Assembly: GCA_009785705.1 (NCBI GenBank)
Contig: WQVS01000031.1
Location: 1 to 13,374 of the forward strand
Origin: Coriobacteriia bacterium
Lineage (GTDB): Bacteria > Actinomycetota > Coriobacteriia > WRKU01 > WQUG01
Direction: 5' to 3'
Length of the DNA: 13,374 bases
Part shown: positions 1-5,747 of the stretch, piece by piece
How the letters are laid out: each line of letters opens with the position of its first letter
Numbering within the stretch: position 1 is the stretch's first letter
The notes under the pieces: model-generated
Told to the model about the DNA's origin: nothing
Database searches by the model: none
The model's input: the letters and a program-made list of their open reading frames with translations, nothing else
Program-made: the position numbers and the translations under genes

Positions 1-378
1 CGCCTACTGGGTGTAGGAGTCTCACAATTCGACGAAGGCGCAGGTCAGTTATGCCTCTTCAGTGATGATGTTCTGCAAGAAGAGAATGCCTTCAAAGGTA
101 CAGACATCAGTAGTGGAGCTGACCTCAAAAATAAAGCAATGGCAGATACACAAAGCACCAGCACTTCGGAAGCTTCCATTAGTGCTCAAAAGAAAAATAA
201 GCAACCAGCAAGTGCTGCAGTCAGTGAGAGCCAAGAATGCCTAAGCAAAAAACTCGATGCCATAAAAGACAAGTTCGGTGAGAGTTCAGTCCTATCAGGA
301 CGTCAATTAAAGCAATCATCTGAGGATAAGCCATGGAAAGCTCGTTCAATAACCGGTGGTCCCAAGCCCGAAAATTAA
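1..378 (+). CDS. dinB: DNA polymerase IV (Y family), C-terminal part
   Basis: Partial gene entering from the left edge; frame 1 is open from base 1 to a TAA at 376-378, giving 125 codons. Y-family polymerase IV performs error-prone translesion synthesis. The first residues read RLLGVGVS, the conserved end of the little-finger domain. They are followed at residues 16-20 by QLCLF, which fits the beta-clamp-binding pentapeptide (QLxLF). A Ser/Lys/Gln-rich, probably disordered stretch follows (about residues 45-80). Then comes LDAIKDKFGESS (from about residue 85), the 'LDAIRDKFG' tail seen in many DinB proteins. The catalytic palm domain lies outside the window, so activity cannot be judged. The gene converges on the minus-strand RNase H fusion, with only six bases between stop codons. 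An internal ATG at 139 is just a codon of this frame. ImuB-like relatives share the tail motif, but the clamp motif and RLLGVGVS favour DinB. Confidence 0.85.
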   Translation, partial: RLLGVGVSQFDEGAGQLCLFSDDVLQEENAFKGTDISSGADLKNKAMADTQSTSTSEASISAQKKNKQPASAAVSESQECLSKKLDAIKDKFGESSVLSGRQLKQSSEDKPWKARSITGGPKPEN

Positions 379-384
379 TGCTTG

Positions 385-1410
385 CTAAACCACTCTGTAG
401 GTTAGTTTTGCTATGGGGGATTCCCAGACTGCTACTTCTGTGATGCTTACTTCTGGCTGTGTAATTACTTGTGACAACTCTTCAAAGATTATCCGCGCTA
501 AGTTTTCTGCTGTCGGGCTAATTTCATCGAAAGGCTCAATTTCGTTGAGATATTTGTGGTCGTAACGATTCAACACTGACTTTAGGTCTTTCTTAAGCAG
601 TGCAAAGTCATATACCATGCCCAGCTCACACAGTTGTGAAGACTCAACACTTACTTCGATGTCCCAGGTATGTCCGTGCAGGTTGCGACATTCTCCTGGA
701 TAATCATAGAGTAAATGTGCTGCGTCAAAGTGATCTTTAACAGTTAAAGTATATATTCCTGTACTCACGAGTGTTTGAGCCTCCTCAATTGCATTACTGT
801 CTACAGCTGCACCAACAGCAGTAAATGACTGTGTTGCCTCATCTTCCACTAGTGCTTCAGCTTTTTCGTCGCCTTGCTCGAAGCCACAAGTCTGAGGCTC
901 GTCAACAGTGAAAGGCTCATACTCTTCTTCTGATTCTTCACCAGACTCAAAATCAAAGAGGGAGTCGGCTGTCCTATAAGACACAATGGGACTGCCCACC
1001 TCTTCTAAGGCGTCCATTGCTTCATTTGCCAGAGCATCTGCTTCTTCATTTTCCTCACGAGGAATGTGCACAAACTTGCATACTTCAAACTGCTTGGATA
1101 GGTTAAGCGCATCCAAGAACAGGGGTTTCAAGGCAGCATTTTTAACCTTATACTCGCCCTTAAGTTGTTTTACCATAAGTTCACTATCTGCTCGCGCTTC
1201 AAGTTGAGTGATATTCAAGGCCAAAGCGTTCTCTAGGCCCCATATAAGCGCTTTGTATTCTGCAACATTGTTGGTGGCTTCCCCTATGGGTGCTCCCCCA
1301 TCACAACTCTTAACAAAGCCATGATTAAGGACAAAGCCAATCCCAGCAGGACCAGGATTTCCCCGCGACCCACCATCACTATAAAGAATGTAATCAGTCA
1401 TATTGTTCAT
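385..1410 (-). CDS. rnhA-queD: RNase HI domain fused to QueD/6-pyruvoyl-tetrahydropterin synthase-like domain
   Basis: 341 aa, two complete enzyme domains. Residues 5-132 are an RNase HI of the actinobacterial/archaeal type: YSDGGSRGNPGPAG at the start, NNVAEYKAL, RADSELMVKQL and EEADALANEAM. The expected metal-binding acids are D12, E51, D75 and D125. Residues about 133-216 are a strongly acidic linker. Residues 217-341 match 6-carboxytetrahydropterin synthase (QueD, queuosine/7-deazaguanine pathway). The zinc ligands are H232, H245 and H247, the catalytic Cys is C241 (CRNLHGH), the Asp-His pair is D284/H285 (YDHKYLN), and the Glu is E330. Both active sites look intact. RNase HI degrades RNA in RNA-DNA hybrids; QueD converts dihydroneopterin triphosphate to carboxytetrahydropterin. 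The start at 1410 has GGAG just upstream; a second ATG at 1401 is possible. It follows hisK by 12 bases, so it is probably co-transcribed with the his operon. The Mycobacterium homologue of the first domain is fused to a CobC-like phosphatase instead. No other queuosine gene is in view. Confidence 0.88.
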   Translation of the reverse strand: MNNMTDYILYSDGGSRGNPGPAGIGFVLNHGFVKSCDGGAPIGEATNNVAEYKALIWGLENALALNITQLEARADSELMVKQLKGEYKVKNAALKPLFLDALNLSKQFEVCKFVHIPREENEEADALANEAMDALEEVGSPIVSYRTADSLFDFESGEESEEEYEPFTVDEPQTCGFEQGDEKAEALVEDEATQSFTAVGAAVDSNAIEEAQTLVSTGIYTLTVKDHFDAAHLLYDYPGECRNLHGHTWDIEVSVESSQLCELGMVYDFALLKKDLKSVLNRYDHKYLNEIEPFDEISPTAENLARIIFEELSQVITQPEVSITEVAVWESPIAKLTYRVV

Positions 1411-1422
1411 TGTACTCCAAAA

Positions 1423-2403
1423 CTATAATAGAAGAAGTTCGATTTTACCTTCGTGTACTGGGCCTGTAGGTAAAGATTGGTGGCTTGCTCCTGTTTTTAG
1501 TAGTTGTTCGGCTGCGTAGTCAAAGCCGTAGCCTATTTCTGGTATTGAGTGGGCGTCTGAACCTAGAGTTAGGCCTACGTTTAAGCGCACTAGCTCTTGC
1601 AGGAAGTCCTGTGACGGATAAAGTTCTTTACAGGGCTTACGTAGCCCCCCTGTAGACACCTCACAAAGGATGCCAGCTCCTGCGATTGCTGCAGCTGCTT
1701 CATGATAGTATTCGCGCGGATCAGCAGGGATGAAAGCGAACTTTTTTGGCAAATCGGGATGTGCCATGACGTCATAGAGACCTGACTTTACCGCTTTTAT
1801 CCATTCGCTAAAATAGAAATCCCAAACTTCATCGGTATCTCGCCTATCCCACTCCTCTACCTGTGCTGGGTCATCAAAGGCCCAACCGTCTAGCATGTGC
1901 ACACTGCCCAGAACAACATCAACACCAGCTGCACGAGCCTCTTTTACGGACTGCCTTGACCAATCAGGGTCCTGATTTAACCAATCGGCTTCTGCGCCAA
2001 CAATAAGACGTGGTGCATCTTCACCTTTGCTGCGCAAATAGTCAAATTTCTCTGCTGTTTCTTTAAGTGTTGCCACATACGGCTCTAAATCACTGAAGCG
2101 CATCGACACTTCACGATTGGGGTCTATTTCTTCTGGCAAGGGTAAATGTTCAGTGAAAATTGCAGCACGCAGTCCACTGACACGAATTCCTTCAAGCATC
2201 TCTGACAAAGTATGCTTCGCATGTCCGCAAAGCGTTGAGTGGATATGACAATCCGCATAACGATTAGCCGTAGAGACATCTAGTGAGCTCCACTTCTGAT
2301 TAACAGGCTCATTGTCTTCGGCTGTTAAGAGGGCGGACGTTAAAAAGCTTAATCCAAGAGGCAAATCATCGGCAGCCGCGTCGATAATGTCTTCAATAGG
2401 CAT
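1423..2403 (-). CDS. hisK: Histidinol-phosphatase, PHP family
   Basis: 326 aa. It hydrolyses L-histidinol phosphate to histidinol, the penultimate step of histidine synthesis. The PHP metal-site motifs are all present: DCHIHS (D51, H53, H55), TEH (H86), GAEADW (E138), GSVHML (H169), AHPDL (H215) and GSDAHS (D283, H285). This is the HisK/HisJ phosphatase type of Firmicutes and relatives, not the HAD type fused to HisB in enterobacteria; accordingly hisB here is monofunctional. About 50 residues precede the first PHP motif, longer than usual, and they have no recognisable domain. The start is supported by TGATG coupling (the hisE stop TGA shares its A with this ATG) and by an AGAGG about 9 bases upstream. 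It is the last his gene in the operon. The operon context makes histidinol phosphate the likely substrate rather than another phosphoester. Confidence 0.9.
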   Translation of the reverse strand: MPIEDIIDAAADDLPLGLSFLTSALLTAEDNEPVNQKWSSLDVSTANRYADCHIHSTLCGHAKHTLSEMLEGIRVSGLRAAIFTEHLPLPEEIDPNREVSMRFSDLEPYVATLKETAEKFDYLRSKGEDAPRLIVGAEADWLNQDPDWSRQSVKEARAAGVDVVLGSVHMLDGWAFDDPAQVEEWDRRDTDEVWDFYFSEWIKAVKSGLYDVMAHPDLPKKFAFIPADPREYYHEAAAAIAGAGILCEVSTGGLRKPCKELYPSQDFLQELVRLNVGLTLGSDAHSIPEIGYGFDYAAEQLLKTGASHQSLPTGPVHEGKIELLLL

Positions 2404-2711
2404 CAGAAACGACCTCTGATTTCTGCAACTAAATCATCAGGACTTACTCCCAGACGCTCACACGCAACTAGTAAATGATAGAGCAAATCGACTACTTCAT
2501 AGCGCAGCTGGTCATTGCTTGCTCCTCCATCAATATCTTTTGCTGCCATCACAACCTCAGTAGCTTCTTCACCAATTTTTTTGAGGAGGTAGTCCAAATC
2601 TCCCTGTAAAAGCTTCGCTGTATAAGATTTATCTGAATCTGCGTTAGCTCGCTCAGCAATAATGCTAGTTAGCTCATCAATAGTTGAGCCTAAGGTATTA
2701 ACTGAAGACAT
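2403..2711 (-). CDS. hisE: Phosphoribosyl-ATP pyrophosphohydrolase
   Basis: 102 aa, normal length for a stand-alone HisE. It removes pyrophosphate from phosphoribosyl-ATP to give phosphoribosyl-AMP, the second step of histidine synthesis. The MazG-like all-alpha metal site is visible: KKIGEEATEVVMAA (about residues 44-57), with the helix EVVDLLYHLLV further on carrying the second acidic pair. The N-terminal DELTSIIAERA and the KSYTAKLL stretch are typical of the family. The ATG is one base after the hisI stop (TAACATG), with AAAGG 8 bases upstream. The stop overlaps the hisK start. HisI and HisE are separate genes here, unlike the HisIE fusion of enterobacteria. Confidence 0.93.
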   Translation of the reverse strand: MSSVNTLGSTIDELTSIIAERANADSDKSYTAKLLQGDLDYLLKKIGEEATEVVMAAKDIDGGASNDQLRYEVVDLLYHLLVACERLGVSPDDLVAEIRGRF

Positions 2712-2712
2712 G

Positions 2713-3066
2713 TTATAAGCCTTTCAATTCTCGGTAAAAACAAGTGGGAGCACCTGTGTGACAGGCTACTCCATCGCCACCCTGTTGTACCTTGATAAGC
2801 AAGGTATCTGCATCGCAGTCATAGCTAATCGATTGTATGCGTTGCACATTCCCGCTCTCTTCGCCTTTTTGCCACAAGCGCTTACGAGAGCGCGACCAGA
2901 ACCAAGTATAGCCCGTATCGATGCTTTTCTGCAGAGCATCACGATTCATCCATGCCAACATCAGCACATCTGTCGTGTCCCAATCCTGAATAATAGCAGC
3001 AATTAATCCATCTTCGCTATACGAAAGCTCGTTAATAGCTAGATAATCCTTTTCTTTATCGGACAT
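2713..3066 (-). CDS. hisI: Phosphoribosyl-AMP cyclohydrolase
   Basis: 117 aa from the preferred start. It opens the adenine ring of phosphoribosyl-AMP to form ProFAR, the third step of histidine synthesis; it needs zinc and magnesium. Family signature residues are all visible: LMLAWMN, the WQKGEESGNVQ stretch (W65-Q75), the metal-binding DCDAD (D83, C84, D85, D87), and ACHTGAPTCF, whose C102 and C109 complete the zinc site. An in-frame ATG at 3090 would add eight residues (MALRKVTS) but has no ribosome binding site and abuts the end of the upstream repeat. The ATG at 3066 has AAAGG 8 bases upstream and is favoured. The gene is separated from hisF by about 300 bases of repeat sequence, the largest gap in the operon, so its expression may be partly independent of hisF. 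Confidence 0.93.
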   Translation of the reverse strand: MSDKEKDYLAINELSYSEDGLIAAIIQDWDTTDVLMLAWMNRDALQKSIDTGYTWFWSRSRKRLWQKGEESGNVQRIQSISYDCDADTLLIKVQQGGDGVACHTGAPTCFYRELKGL

Positions 3067-3074
3067 ACTGGTTA

Positions 3075-3079
3075 CCTTT
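3075..3079 (-). promoter_or_regulatory. Ribosome binding site of hisI
   Basis: AAAGG on the minus strand, 8 bases before the ATG at 3066. It decides for that start over the ATG at 3090, which has no such site. Confidence 0.6.
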
Positions 3080-3091
3080 CTAAGAGCCATA

Positions 3092-3186
3092 GGGTAAGAA
3101 GTTACACTCTTCGCGTCCTCGCGTTAGCACAGACTTTACTATACGACCCTGTGGCTGTGGAGTGCTCAGAGTTGTAACTCTTACCC
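3092..3186 (-). repeat. Structured repeat unit B (self-complementary, inverted copy of unit A)
   Basis: About 95 bases with complementary ends: GGGTAAGAAGTTACACTCT at 3092-3110 pairs with AGAGTTGTAACTCTTACCC at 3168-3186 apart from single-base bulges. Internally CGCG-TCCT-CGCG (about 3112-3123) can form a tight hairpin, and AGCACAG near 3125 can pair with CTGTGGCT near 3150. It lies directly upstream of hisI. Reverse-complemented unit A aligns with it end to end (hand count: 26 of 32 matches in the first block, about 12 of 26 in the middle, about 28 of 37 in the last). Nearly all differences in the outer blocks are transitions. It could be a miniature mobile element, a REP-like repeat or a structured RNA; the sequence does not decide. 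Confidence 0.7.
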
Positions 3187-3217
3187 CTTGGCTCCGGTCA
3201 CAGGCTTCTTACCTTCC

Positions 3218-3245
3218 CTAGTACACTGCAAATGAAGATTACTAG
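3218..3245. repeat. Short inverted repeat between the two structured units
   Basis: CTAGTA (3218-3223) and TACTAG (3240-3245) flank 16 bases. They lie in the spacer between repeat units B and A and could form a hairpin near the apex of a larger fold in which the two units pair with each other. Confidence 0.4.
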
Positions 3246-3246
3246 C

Positions 3247-3352
3247 AAGACAGATAAGGGGTTGCAACCCCGAGCACTCCGTAGCCACAGAATGCAACAA
3301 CAATGGCTGAGGTGGCGCGAGGACGCGAGGGGTGTAGCTTTTTATCTGTCTT
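3247..3352 (+). repeat. Structured repeat unit A (self-complementary, inverted copy of unit B)
   Basis: About 106 bases bounded by a perfect 11-base inverted repeat, AAGACAGATAA (3247-3257) and TTATCTGTCTT (3342-3352). Inside are the 14-base palindrome GGGGTTGCAACCCC, GCCAC/GTGGC complementary segments, and CGCGAGGACGCG, the complement of the CGCG hairpin of unit B. It starts 15 bases after the hisF stop in the direction of transcription. Where unit B has GGGTAA/TTACCC and AGAGTT/AACTCT, this unit has AGATAA/TTATCT and GGGGTT/AACCCC. Both partners of each pair have therefore changed and pairing is kept, which suggests selection on a folded form. Together units A and B fill nearly all of the roughly 300-base hisF-hisI gap, in which no coding sequence is seen. 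Confidence 0.72.
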
Positions 3353-3367
3353 GTACGGATTCATCGA

Positions 3368-4144
3368 TTACAAACTAACCTCATAGCCTGCTTCTCGCAA
3401 GGCTTCCTTTACTTCCTTGATGTTAATTTGTCCGTAGTGGAATACGCTTGCAGCGAGGACTCCTTGGGCGTGTCCGTCGGCAACAGCTTCTACGAAATGT
3501 TCTACCTTGCCTGCTCCCCCACTTGCCGTTACAGGAATACTCACTACGTCTGCAATTGCTCGAGTCAGAGGGATGTCATAACCATCCTTGACTCCGTCAC
3601 AATCCATGCTGGTAAGCAGGATTTCACCTGCACCTAGATTTTCGACTTTACGTGCCCATTCAATGGCATCGATGTCTGTGTTTTCTCTGCCGCCATTTAT
3701 GTAGACTTCCCACTTGCCCTTAGTGCCAGCCTTAGAGTACCGAAGTTTCTTTGCATCTATCGCTACTACCAGGCGATTCGGACCATATTTCGCTGACACT
3801 TCTTTGATGAGTTGAGGGCTTCTCACCGCAGCACTGCCCAGTGATATTTTGTCTGCTCCTGCATCCAGAACTTCACTGACTGAATCGAGAGACTTCATGC
3901 CACCACCCACTACAAAGGGAATACTGCAAGCTTTTCTGCAGGCCTTTGCGAGGTCTACCCTTGTAGCACGATCTTCATGGCTTGCACTAATGTCAAGAAA
4001 CACCAGTTCATCTGCACCAGCCTCTTGGTAAGATGCTGCCATCTCCGCAGGATTACCAATATCTTTTAAATTGATAAAGTTTACCCCTTTGACGACACGA
4101 CCCTTTTCAACATCCAAACAGGGAATTACCTTTATGATGTTCAT
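3368..4144 (-). CDS. hisF: Imidazole glycerol phosphate synthase, cyclase subunit
   Basis: 258 aa, the usual length. A (beta/alpha)8 barrel that joins PRFAR with ammonia to give imidazole glycerol phosphate and AICAR. The catalytic aspartates are in place: D11 in IPCLDV and D130 in VVAIDAKK. The phosphate-binding loops VVGGGMKS and TASGGAGK are also present. Its 4-base ATGA overlap with the hisA stop and a GGAGG 7 bases upstream fix the start. Normally HisF works as a heterodimer with the glutaminase HisH, which supplies ammonia through the barrel. No hisH exists in this window, so HisH must be encoded elsewhere, be replaced, or HisF must use free ammonia. Confidence 0.96.
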   Translation of the reverse strand: MNIIKVIPCLDVEKGRVVKGVNFINLKDIGNPAEMAASYQEAGADELVFLDISASHEDRATRVDLAKACRKACSIPFVVGGGMKSLDSVSEVLDAGADKISLGSAAVRSPQLIKEVSAKYGPNRLVVAIDAKKLRYSKAGTKGKWEVYINGGRENTDIDAIEWARKVENLGAGEILLTSMDCDGVKDGYDIPLTRAIADVVSIPVTASGGAGKVEHFVEAVADGHAQGVLAASVFHYGQINIKEVKEALREAGYEVSL

Positions 4145-4869
4145 GCTAATGCCTCCACCGCATCACGTATTTCTATTTCACCCTCATAATAAGCGCGTCC
4201 GATAATAACACCCTCGATAAGCTTTGGCCCCAACTCTTTCGCTGCTTTAATGTCAGCAAGGCTGGCTACTCCTCCGCTTACGATAACAGGAAAGTTTGCT
4301 GCCGTAGCCACAGCAGTGTAAAGCCCAGGATGAATGCCTGTCTGCATGCCATCACGACTAATATCGGTATACACTAAATGTCGCAGGCCAATACTGGACA
4401 GCTCTCCCACCAATTCGGGAGCAGGGATACTGCTCATTTTAGTCCAACCATCTACTGCTACAACGCCATCACGTGCATCAATACCTGCAACTAGGGCATC
4501 TGCACCAAAGCTTGCAACTGCCTCTTTCGCAAAAGCAGGGTCGAGAGCTAGCTTGCTACCAACAACGGTGCGTGTAACTCCTGCCTCAAGCATGGTGTTA
4601 ATAGTTTCAAGATTGCGCATACCACCACCTACCTGCATCTTGAGCTGTGGCATTTCTGCAGCAATGGCAGCAATGGCAGCCGCATTATGAGGCTGACCAG
4701 TACGTGCAGCATTTAAGTCAACTACATGTAGCCAAGTTGCGCCAGCATCAAAAAATTCATGTGCCTGTGCTACAGGGTCCTCATGGTAGACGGTGACACG
4801 TTCATAGTCACCCTGTGCCAAACGTACTACCCTGCCATCAAGTAAGTCTATCGCCGGAAATATATTCAT
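4141..4869 (-). CDS. hisA: ProFAR isomerase
   Basis: 242 aa, the usual length. It isomerises ProFAR to PRFAR (an Amadori rearrangement) in histidine synthesis. Barrel motifs: FPAIDLLDGRVVRL with catalytic D8, VGGGMRN (phosphate loop), GIDARDG, YTDISRDGMQTG with catalytic D169, and VSGGVASLADI (second phosphate loop). In many actinobacteria this enzyme is the bifunctional PriA that also acts in tryptophan synthesis; that cannot be excluded from sequence alone, but nothing here requires it. The ATG at 4869 has AAGGA 7 bases upstream. It is preceded by a 147-base gap after hisB, the place normally held by hisH. Confidence 0.95.
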   Translation of the reverse strand: MNIFPAIDLLDGRVVRLAQGDYERVTVYHEDPVAQAHEFFDAGATWLHVVDLNAARTGQPHNAAAIAAIAAEMPQLKMQVGGGMRNLETINTMLEAGVTRTVVGSKLALDPAFAKEAVASFGADALVAGIDARDGVVAVDGWTKMSSIPAPELVGELSSIGLRHLVYTDISRDGMQTGIHPGLYTAVATAANFPVIVSGGVASLADIKAAKELGPKLIEGVIIGRAYYEGEIEIRDAVEALA

Positions 4870-4894
4870 TCTTCAATCCTTATCTATTTCGTTC

Positions 4895-4924
4895 TCTATA
4901 GAGTATCCAGGTGTTCAGAGTCAA
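4895..4924 (-). promoter_or_regulatory. Candidate internal promoter before hisA
   Basis: On the minus strand TTGACT (4919-4924) and TATAGA (4895-4900) are spaced by 18 bases, a fair match to a housekeeping sigma -35/-10 pair. A transcript would start within about 20 bases of the hisA ribosome binding site. It lies in the gap where hisH is absent, and could allow hisA-F-I-E-K to be expressed apart from hisZG-D-C-B. This is a pattern match only. Confidence 0.35.
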
Positions 4925-5009
4925 GGAGCAGTGCATGTTCTGTTCAGTTGAGCGTAGTTACTACGTGACTGGGCAGGTTATGCGCTAGCGACACAGAATC
5001 TGGACGCAT

Positions 5010-5029
5010 GGGCACTCTATAGACTGCCC
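5010..5029. repeat. 20-base palindrome spanning the hisB stop codon
   Basis: GGGCAGTCTATAGAGTGCCC on the minus strand is self-complementary except for one G-G pair. Its centre is the hisB TAG stop. No T-run follows, so it is not a standard terminator. The 10 bases TCTATAGAGT recur in inverted orientation at 4895-4904, within the same gap. Confidence 0.5.
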
Positions 5030-5616
5030 TTCGTTGATGGTACTCCACTTACTCGCGAGTCAATTGCTACTGCTTCGCGCAAGGCACGGGCAGCTGCCTT
5101 AAAAGTTGCCTCCAAAATATGATGACTGTTCTTGCCAGCCAGCGATTCCAGATGTAAGGTCACGCCAGCCTTGCTGGTGAAAGCAATAAAGAATTCTTCT
5201 GCTAAGCTTGTGTCGAAATTGCCCAACATTTCAATAGGAACTTCAACGCGATAATGCAGCTGTCCTCGACCACTGATGTCAACTGCTGCAAGCACCAAAG
5301 CTTCATCCATAGGAATCAGCACATCAGCAAAGCGCGTTATTCCAACTTTATCACCCAGTGCCTCTGCAAAGGCTTGGCCCAATACTAAACCAAAATCCTC
5401 AACAGTGTGATGATCGTCAATGTGAAGGTCACCTTTGCAGCGACCAGACAAGTCAAAGCCTGCATGACGCACAAAGGCAGTTAGCATATGGTCAAAGAAA
5501 CCACTACCTGTTTCTATCTTATTGCTTCCTGAGCCATCAAGATTCAAGTCCAGCACAATGTCTGTTTCGCTCGTCCTGCGCTCTACACGAGCAGTTCTTT
5601 TTGTAGCCTTGTCCAC
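5017..5616 (-). CDS. hisB: Imidazoleglycerol-phosphate dehydratase
   Basis: 199 aa, the monofunctional form without a phosphatase domain. It dehydrates imidazole glycerol phosphate to imidazole acetol phosphate. The manganese-binding signatures are both present: GFFDHMLTAF (H43) followed by IDDHHTVEDFG (H69, H70, E73), and SHHILEATFKAAARAL (H165, H166, E169). The C-terminal VPSTKGSL is also typical. The start is GTG at 5616, with AAGGAG 5 bases upstream. It follows hisC after a 131-base gap with no gene, and precedes the 147-base gap in which hisH would be expected. The stop codon lies inside a near-perfect 20-base palindrome. Confidence 0.95.
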   Translation of the reverse strand: MDKATKRTARVERRTSETDIVLDLNLDGSGSNKIETGSGFFDHMLTAFVRHAGFDLSGRCKGDLHIDDHHTVEDFGLVLGQAFAEALGDKVGITRFADVLIPMDEALVLAAVDISGRGQLHYRVEVPIEMLGNFDTSLAEEFFIAFTSKAGVTLHLESLAGKNSHHILEATFKAAARALREAVAIDSRVSGVPSTKGSL

Positions 5617-5621
5617 TTGTA

Positions 5622-5627
5622 CTCCTT
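5622..5627 (-). promoter_or_regulatory. Ribosome binding site of hisB (GTG start)
   Basis: AAGGAG on the minus strand, 5 bases before the GTG at 5616. It supports that unusual start codon. Confidence 0.65.
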
Positions 5628-5747
5628 GTTCTTATTGTGAAGCTTGTTCAGTGTCGAATTTCTTTATTATTCAACCTTAATAGACCAGTATGGAGGTTTA
5701 GCCGCCTAGCGTACTTTTACTTACTAACTGCAAGTATTGTGCACCTA

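Noticed and set aside
62..244. Open frame on the plus strand overlapping the left end
   Set aside because: It is in a different frame from the recognisable DinB C-terminus (RLLGVGVS, QLCLF, KFG), which covers the same bases; no family resemblance was seen.
363..384. CAAGC / GCTTG inverted repeat across the convergent dinB and RNase HI-QueD stop codons as a bidirectional terminator
   Set aside because: Only a 5-base stem with a 12-base loop and no T-run on either strand; too weak to call.
4334..4690. 118-codon plus-strand open frame inside hisA
   Set aside because: Antisense shadow of a well-supported hisA; composition is low-complexity Ala/Ser/Pro with no start signal or recognisable motif.
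5617..5747. Promoter or small gene in the hisC-hisB gap
   Set aside because: No convincing -35/-10 pair and no open frame with a ribosome binding site; only an imperfect GGCGG/CCTCC hairpin was seen.
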